NCBI GenBank assembly: GCA_937982605.1
Contig: CALJLC010000067.1
Coordinates: 1 to 10,954, forward strand
Reading direction: 5' to 3'
Source: an uncultured Gemmatimonadales bacterium
GTDB lineage: Bacteria > Gemmatimonadota > Gemmatimonadetes > Longimicrobiales > Gaopeijiaceae
DNA: 10,954 nucleotides
The notes beneath the pieces are model-generated. The model did no database searches. It saw only the letters and a program-made list of their open reading frames with translations, and was not told the DNA's origin. Positions within the stretch are counted from its first letter, which is position 1; every line of letters starts with the position of its first letter. Positions 6,437-10,954 of this stretch are shown here, in pieces. Both the position numbers and the translations under genes were made by a program.

Positions 6437-8734
6437 GTGAGCCAGGCCGAAGGAACCGCCACGGCAACCCCGGTCCCTCCCCGCGAGGGCGACCCCGAGA
6501 TCACCTCCGAGGTCGTGGCCGACCACGGCCTGTCGCCGGAGGAGTACCAGCGCGTCCGCAAGATCATGGGCCGCGACCCGACCTTCACGGAGCTCGGCGT
6601 CTTCAGCGCCATGTGGTCCGAGCACTGCGGGTACAAGAACTCGAAGCGCCTCCTCCGTCTGCTCCCCACCAAGGCGCCCTGGGTCATCCAGGGACCGGGA
6701 GAGAACGCGGGCGTGATCGACGTCGGCGACGGCTACGCGCTCGCGTTCAAGATCGAGAGTCACAATCACCCCTCCGCCGTGGAGCCGTACCAGGGTGCCG
6801 CGACGGGCGTGGGCGGGATCCTCCGCGACATCTTCACGATGGGTGCGCGCCCGGTGGCGGTGCTGGACTCGCTCCGCTTCGGCGACCTCGACTCGGGTCG
6901 CGTGCGCTACCTCTTCGGCGGCGTCGTGCGCGGCGTGGGTGACTACGGCAACTGTGTCGGCATCCCCAACATCGGCGGCGAGGTGCAGTTCGACCGCGGC
7001 TACGAGGGGAACCCGATCGTCAACGCCATGTGTCTCGGGCTCATGAAGCACGAAGACCTGATCACGGCTTCGGCTTCCGGCACCGGGAGCCCGCTCATGG
7101 CGGTCGGAGCGCGCACGGGACGAGACGGCATCCACGGTGCCACCTTCGCGTCGGAGGAGCTGAGCGAAGACGCCGACGAGTCCAGCCGGCCCCAGGTCCA
7201 GGTGGGCGACCCGTTCACGGAGAAGCTTCTCCTCGAGGCGTCTCTGGAGCTCATCGCCAGCGGCGCCATCAGCGGCATCCAGGACATGGGCGCCGCGGGG
7301 ATCACCTCGTCGGCCTCCGAGATGGCCGGTCGCGGGGGAAGTGGCGTCGAGATGGAGATGACCGACGTCCCGATCCGCGAAGAGGGCATGACGCCGTACG
7401 AGATCCTCCTGTCGGAGTCCCAGGAGCGCATGCTCGTCGTGGCCGAGCCGGGCCGGGAGGACGAGGTGCGCCGGATCCTCGAGAAGTGGGAGCTCGAGGC
7501 CGCGGTGATCGGGCGCGTCACCGACGACGGCATGTTCCGCGTGCTCGAGAACGGGCAGGTCGTGGCGGACATCCCGGCGCTGCCGCTCACGGAGGGCTGT
7601 CCGACGTACGAACGGGAAGGCGTCGAGTCGGACGAGATCCGGGCTCTGCGAGAGGCCGACCTGAGCGAGCACCTGATCCCGGAGGGGGATCTGACGAAGA
7701 GCTTCCTGCTCGTGCTCGGCTCGCCCAACGTCGCGTCGAAGCGGTGGATCTACCACCAGTACGACACGACCGTACGGACGGCGACCGCCGTCCGCCCCGG
7801 CGGCGACGCCGGCGTCGTGCGCATCCGTGGGACCGACCGCGCCGTCGCCGCGACGACCGACTGCAACGGTCGCTTCGTCTATCTGGAGCCGAGGACCGGC
7901 GCCATGGCCGCCGTCGCCGAGGCCGCGCGGAATCTCGTCTGCGTCGGCGCCACCCCCACCGCGATCACGAACAACCTGAACTTCGGCAACCCGCTCAAGG
8001 CGCACATCTACTACCAGCTCCGGGAGGCGGTCCTCGGCATGCGGGACGCCTGCGAGGCGTTCGAGACCCCCGTCACCGGCGGCAACGTGTCGCTCTTCAA
8101 CGAGACCGACGGCCGAGCCATCTACCCGACCCCGGTCGTCGGGATGGTCGGCGTGATCGACGACGTCTCGAAGATCGTCCGGCAGGCCTTCCGCAACGTC
8201 GGGGACGACATCGTCCTGCTCGGCGACAACAGCGGAGAGCTGGGCGGCTCCGAGTACCTCTACGTGACGGCCGATCTCGTGGCCGGTCACCCGCCGAGCG
8301 TCGACCTGGAGAAGGAGCGTGCGCTCCAGCAGGCGGTGCTCCGGATGAACCACGATCGGCTGCTCGTGTCCGCGCACGACTGCTCGGAGGGTGGTCTGGC
8401 GTGCGCGCTCGCGGAGTGCGCGCTCGGCGACGGCGAGTCGCCGCTCGGCGTGCGTGCCGCGGTGGACGAGGATCTTCGGCCCGTCGTCTCCCTCTTCGGC
8501 GAGTCCCAGGGACGCATCGTCGTCTCGTGCGACCCGTCGAAGACCGACGAGGTGCTCCGGACCGCGAAGCGCTACGGCGTCCCGGCCCGCCGGATCGGCT
8601 CGGTGTCCGCCGCCGAGGAAGGCTTCGCGCTCGAGGCCCGAGGCGCGTCGGTCTCCGCCCCCCTCGACGCGCTCGCCGACGTGTACTTCGGGGCGCTCCC
8701 CCGGATCATGGACGCCCCCGTCTCCGATCGCTGA
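6437..8734 (+). CDS. purL: FGAM synthase large subunit PurL (small-type)
   Basis: This 765-residue ATP-dependent subunit converts FGAR plus ammonia to FGAM. The length fits the short bacterial and archaeal PurL (about 600-750) that needs separate PurQ and PurS, not the roughly 1,300-residue fused form. Visible motifs in order are FTELGVFSAMWSEHCGYKNSK with His63, FKIESHNHPSAVEP (Glu107-His111), GAATGVGGILRDIFTMGARP, VGDYGNCVGIPNIGGE, IQDMGAAGITSSASEMAGRG, LSESQERM, and in the second half ATTDCNGR, TNNLNFGNP, PVTGGNVSLFNE and SAHDCSEGGLACALAE. The two halves are the duplicated AIRS-like domains of the family. The start is taken as GTG 6437, the first usable codon before the conserved ITSEVVADHGLSPEEYQRV opening. 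ATG 6387 is out of frame. The ribosome site is weak, so the exact start is less certain than the product. The stop lies four bases before the purF ATG. Confidence 0.
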   Translation: MSQAEGTATATPVPPREGDPEITSEVVADHGLSPEEYQRVRKIMGRDPTFTELGVFSAMWSEHCGYKNSKRLLRLLPTKAPWVIQGPGENAGVIDVGDGYALAFKIESHNHPSAVEPYQGAATGVGGILRDIFTMGARPVAVLDSLRFGDLDSGRVRYLFGGVVRGVGDYGNCVGIPNIGGEVQFDRGYEGNPIVNAMCLGLMKHEDLITASASGTGSPLMAVGARTGRDGIHGATFASEELSEDADESSRPQVQVGDPFTEKLLLEASLELIASGAISGIQDMGAAGITSSASEMAGRGGSGVEMEMTDVPIREEGMTPYEILLSESQERMLVVAEPGREDEVRRILEKWELEAAVIGRVTDDGMFRVLENGQVVADIPALPLTEGCPTYEREGVESDEIRALREADLSEHLIPEGDLTKSFLLVLGSPNVASKRWIYHQYDTTVRTATAVRPGGDAGVVRIRGTDRAVAATTDCNGRFVYLEPRTGAMAAVAEAARNLVCVGATPTAITNNLNFGNPLKAHIYYQLREAVLGMRDACEAFETPVTGGNVSLFNETDGRAIYPTPVVGMVGVIDDVSKIVRQAFRNVGDDIVLLGDNSGELGGSEYLYVTADLVAGHPPSVDLEKERALQQAVLRMNHDRLLVSAHDCSEGGLACALAECALGDGESPLGVRAAVDEDLRPVVSLFGESQGRIVVSCDPSKTDEVLRTAKRYGVPARRIGSVSAAEEGFALEARGASVSAPLDALADVYFGALPRIMDAPVSDR

Positions 8735-8738
8735 ACGC

Positions 8739-10277
8739 ATGCCCCACCGCGCCCTGCCCGTCGTCGGCCCGCACCCCGCGGGCCGGCCCGCCCGCCCGTC
8801 CTCCCCCCGCGACCTCGCGCTCGGGACCGGCCCCCGGCCGGTCGAAGCGACGAGGCTCGGTCACGAGCTCGACGACCGGCCGCGGGAGGAGTGCGGCGTC
8901 GTGGGCGTGTCCGGGATCGACCACGCGGCGGAGCAGGCGTTCCTGGCCATGTACGCGCTTCAGCACCGTGGTCAGGAGGCGGGGGGCATCGTGTCCTTCG
9001 ACGAGTCCGGCGGGCACGTGCACAAGGGCGCGGGGCTGGTCTCCGAGATCTTCGGACCCGAGACGCTGGACCGGCTGACCGGGAGCACGGCCGTGGGCCA
9101 CGTGCGCTACTCGACGGCCGGCGGGAGCAATCCGGCCAACATCCAGCCGATCACGGCGCGCTACGCCCGGGGCGAGCTCGCGCTGGCGCACAACGGCAAC
9201 CTGACCAACCAGCTCGACCTGCGGACGCGTCTCGTCGAGGACGGGGCGATCTTCCGGTCCTCCTCGGATTCCGAGACCCTCGTGCACCTCATCGCGCGAT
9301 CGCGAAAGGACGGCGTGGACGGGCAGGTCATCGATGCGCTGGGGCACCTCGTCGGCGCCTTCTCGATGGTGCTGGCCGTGGACGACACACTCTACGCCGC
9401 GCGCGACCCGCGCGGCTTCCGACCCCTCGTCCTGGGCCGGAAGGGGTCGGGGCACGTCCTCGTCTCGGAGACGTGCGCCCTCGACATCCTCGGTGCCGAC
9501 TACGTCCGGGACCTCGAGCCGGGCGAGGTCGTTCGCGTGCGCGGGCCCGAGGTCGAGGTCCTCGGCTTCCTCGAGTCGGCCGAGCGCCCGGCGCCGTGCA
9601 TCTTCGAGCTCGTCTACTTCGCGCGCCCGGACTCTCGTCTCTGGGGTGTCTCGGTGGACCGGGCCCGGCGCGCCTTCGGACGCCGGCTGGCGGAGGAGCA
9701 CCCCGTCGAAGCCGACGCGGTCATCGCCGTGCCCGACAGCGCCAACTCCGCGGCGCTCGGCTTCTCCGAGCGGAGCGGCGTGCCCTTCGAGCTGGGGCTG
9801 CTCCGGAACCACTACGTGGGACGGACCTTCATCAAGCCCGACCAGAAGGACCGCGACTTCGGCGCCCGGATGAAGTACAACCCCGTCCGCGAGGTGCTGG
9901 CTGGGAAGCGGGTCGTGGTGGTCGACGACTCGCTCGTCCGGGGGACGACGAGCACGTCCCTCGTGCGGATGCTCCGCGAGGCCGGCGCTGCGGAAGTCCA
10001 CCTCCGCATCGGAAGCCCGCCCGTCCGCTTCCCCTGCTTCTACGGCATCGACATGCCGACGAAGGGCGAGCTGATCGGGTCGCGGCTCGACGTGCCCGAC
10101 ATCGCGGAGAAGCTCGGTGTCGACTCCCTGGGCTACCTCTCGCTCGACGGCATGGTCGGGGCGGTCGAGGACGCCGGCCCGTACTGCACGGCCTGCTTCT
10201 CGGGAGACTACCCGGCGCCGCTCGTGGACGTGGAGCGCGGCTTCGTCTCCGAGGAGGGTCCGCGCACGGGGCGGTGA
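8739..10277 (+). CDS. purF: Amidophosphoribosyltransferase, [4Fe-4S] type
   Basis: PurF catalyses the committed step: PRPP plus glutamine to 5-phosphoribosylamine. The 512-residue product has an N-terminal nucleophile glutaminase domain with catalytic Cys52 in REECGVVGV, YALQHRGQEAGG, GHVRYSTAGGS and AHNGNLTN. The phosphoribosyltransferase domain has the PRPP loop VVVVDDSLVRGTT (392-404). Cys287, Cys433, Cys483 and Cys486 (YCTACF) match the four cluster ligands of the B. subtilis enzyme. Counted from the catalytic Cys they fall at 236, 382, 432 and 435, against 236, 382, 437 and 440 there. An oxygen-sensitive cluster and a cleaved leader are therefore expected. The leader would be 51 residues and Pro/Arg-rich, against 11 in B. 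subtilis. ATG 8739 is the start because no ATG, GTG or TTG occurs in frame between it and Cys52. No good ribosome site is seen; coupling to purL, four bases upstream, is likely. Confidence 0.
   Translation: MPHRALPVVGPHPAGRPARPSSPRDLALGTGPRPVEATRLGHELDDRPREECGVVGVSGIDHAAEQAFLAMYALQHRGQEAGGIVSFDESGGHVHKGAGLVSEIFGPETLDRLTGSTAVGHVRYSTAGGSNPANIQPITARYARGELALAHNGNLTNQLDLRTRLVEDGAIFRSSSDSETLVHLIARSRKDGVDGQVIDALGHLVGAFSMVLAVDDTLYAARDPRGFRPLVLGRKGSGHVLVSETCALDILGADYVRDLEPGEVVRVRGPEVEVLGFLESAERPAPCIFELVYFARPDSRLWGVSVDRARRAFGRRLAEEHPVEADAVIAVPDSANSAALGFSERSGVPFELGLLRNHYVGRTFIKPDQKDRDFGARMKYNPVREVLAGKRVVVVDDSLVRGTTSTSLVRMLREAGAAEVHLRIGSPPVRFPCFYGIDMPTKGELIGSRLDVPDIAEKLGVDSLGYLSLDGMVGAVEDAGPYCTACFSGDYPAPLVDVERGFVSEEGPRTGR
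8778..8791 (+). repeat. 14-base perfect palindrome in the purF leader
   Basis: GCGGGCCGGCCCGC reads the same on both strands. It lies 40 bases into purF, in codons for the Ala/Gly/Arg/Pro-rich leader. In such GC-rich DNA it could arise by chance. No T-run follows, so it is not a standard terminator. Confidence 0.
8825..8843 (+). repeat. Perfect 8-base stem, 3-base loop hairpin in the purF leader
   Basis: GACCGGCC (8825-8832), CCC (8833-8835) and GGCCGGTC (8836-8843) form an uninterrupted GC-rich hairpin in the purF leader, about 50 bases before the catalytic Cys codon. It could slow ribosomes or polymerase, but this is only inferred from base pairing. Confidence 0.
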
Positions 10278-10954
10278 CGCCCCCGTCGGCCCGGACCGCC
10301 GCGCTCCACCCGATGCCGGTCCCCGATCCGCTGAGCGACCTCCCGAAGGCGGAGCTGCACGTCCACCTCGACGGGTCGCTGCGCCCGTCGACCCTTCTCG
10401 AGCTGGCCCGCGAACGGGGGGTGACCCTGCCGGTCCACGACGTCGTCGAGCTGAGGCGCCACATGGTGGTCGACGACGCGGCGAGCCTGGAGGAGTATCT
10501 GGAGCGCTTCGCGATCACGCTGTCGGTGATGCAGGACGCCGAGGCGCTCGAGCGGATCGCCCGCGAGTGCGTGCTCGACCACCTCCCGGACGGGGTGCGC
10601 TACGTGGAGCTCCGCTTCTGTCCGCTCCTCAACACCGATGGTGGCCTCGGCCCCGACGAGGTGCTCGACGCCGCGCTGGCCGGCATGCGGAAGGCGGAAG
10701 CCGAGGCCGCCGCCGCCGGGACCCCGATCACGTCGAGCCTCATCGTCTGTGGCCTCCGGTCGCACGACGGGGCACGGACGCGGGAGATGGCCGAGCTGGC
10801 CGTCGCCTACCGGGAACGAGGCGTCTGCGGCTTCGACATCGCGGGAGCCGAGGCCGGCCACCCCGTGGCGGACCACGTGGAGGCGTTCGAGACCGCGGCC
10901 CGGGCCGGGCTCCCGGTCACCGCCCACACCCGTCTCCCGGCACGGCATGGGCTT
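10274..10954 (+). CDS. add: Adenosine deaminase (3' partial)
   Basis: The frame is open for 227 codons to the window end; the family is usually 330-360 residues. Adenosine deaminase converts adenosine to inosine using a zinc ion in a TIM barrel. The opening LPKAELHVHLDGSLRPSTLLELA carries the metal-binding HxH pair (His29, His31) and the HLDGSL motif. YLERF, the VRYVELRFCP strand and GVCGFDIAGAEAGHPVADHVEAF follow as expected. At the next conserved motif, HAGE, only the His is present (His218, base 10925). The last nine codons read TRLPARHGL in place of the expected AGE plus following residues, so the zinc-site region looks wrong exactly at the window edge. GTG 10274 forms a GTGA overlap with the purF stop like its neighbours. 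ATG 10313 is the alternative, leaving 214 codons. A GAGGAGGG lies 14 bases before the GTG, rather far. Its place after purF links salvage with de novo synthesis. Confidence 0.
   Translation, partial: MTPPSARTAALHPMPVPDPLSDLPKAELHVHLDGSLRPSTLLELARERGVTLPVHDVVELRRHMVVDDAASLEEYLERFAITLSVMQDAEALERIARECVLDHLPDGVRYVELRFCPLLNTDGGLGPDEVLDAALAGMRKAEAEAAAAGTPITSSLIVCGLRSHDGARTREMAELAVAYRERGVCGFDIAGAEAGHPVADHVEAFETAARAGLPVTAHTRLPARHGL

Noticed and set aside
6056..8740. Very long open frame on the - strand (894 codons) opposite purL
   Set aside because: It mirrors purL codon structure in GC-rich DNA, is rich in Arg, His, Val and Asp without recognisable motifs, and purL on the + strand is certain.
8778..8843. 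Rho-independent terminator between purL and purF
   Set aside because: The hairpins lie inside the purF frame and no T-run follows them.

Overview
This window is a high-GC (roughly 70 % by eye), tightly packed bacterial segment with every recognisable gene on the + strand. I read it as part of a purine-biosynthesis operon that has a phosphatidylethanolamine (PE) module inside it. The sequence begins inside an HtrA gene and ends inside an adenosine deaminase gene, and the last ~27 bases do not fit that family, so the window may be a whole short contig. The packing, GC content, NTGA start/stop overlaps, eukaryote-like adenylosuccinate lyase and lipoprotein-type HtrA suggest an environmental diderm bacterium. 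Gemmatimonadota is my best guess, but it rests on general impression and is tentative.

Layout: (1) 1-1401, HtrA/DegP-type serine protease with a lipobox at its visible start and two PDZ domains. (2) 1398-2849, purB, adenylosuccinate lyase of the type closest to animal ADSL. (3) 2827-3783, purC, SAICAR synthetase, interrupted by one in-frame TAG at 3058-3060 but otherwise intact. (4) 3780-4487, short-form phosphatidylserine decarboxylase (psd), and 4484-5407, phosphatidylserine synthase (pssA). Together these convert CDP-diacylglycerol plus serine to PE. (5) 5404-5676 purS, 5673-6371 purQ and 6437-8734 purL, the three-part FGAM synthase. (6) 8739-10277, purF, the committed step, of the [4Fe-4S] type with an unusually long leader before its catalytic Cys. 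(7) 10274 to the window end, add, adenosine deaminase (partial).

How the genes work together: PurF makes phosphoribosylamine from PRPP and glutamine. PurS/Q/L form FGAM, PurC forms SAICAR, and PurB cleaves SAICAR to AICAR and later adenylosuccinate to AMP. PurD, PurN/T, PurM, PurE/K and PurH are not in the window. Add belongs to salvage and breakdown of adenosine. Six of eight gene junctions are 4-base NTGA overlaps, one is a longer overlap (purB/purC) and one is a 4-base gap (purL/purF). The fit is with one polycistronic unit with translational coupling. The only untranslated stretch of any size is 65 bases before purL.

I found no tRNA, rRNA, CRISPR, insertion sequence or convincing terminator, and no previously undescribed system. 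The points most worth checking are the amber codon in purC, the missing conserved Asp in Psd, the break in the adenosine deaminase active site at the window end, and the long hairpin-bearing leader of purF.

[Form note: the original gave no feature confidence values; 0 is a placeholder for "not stated".]
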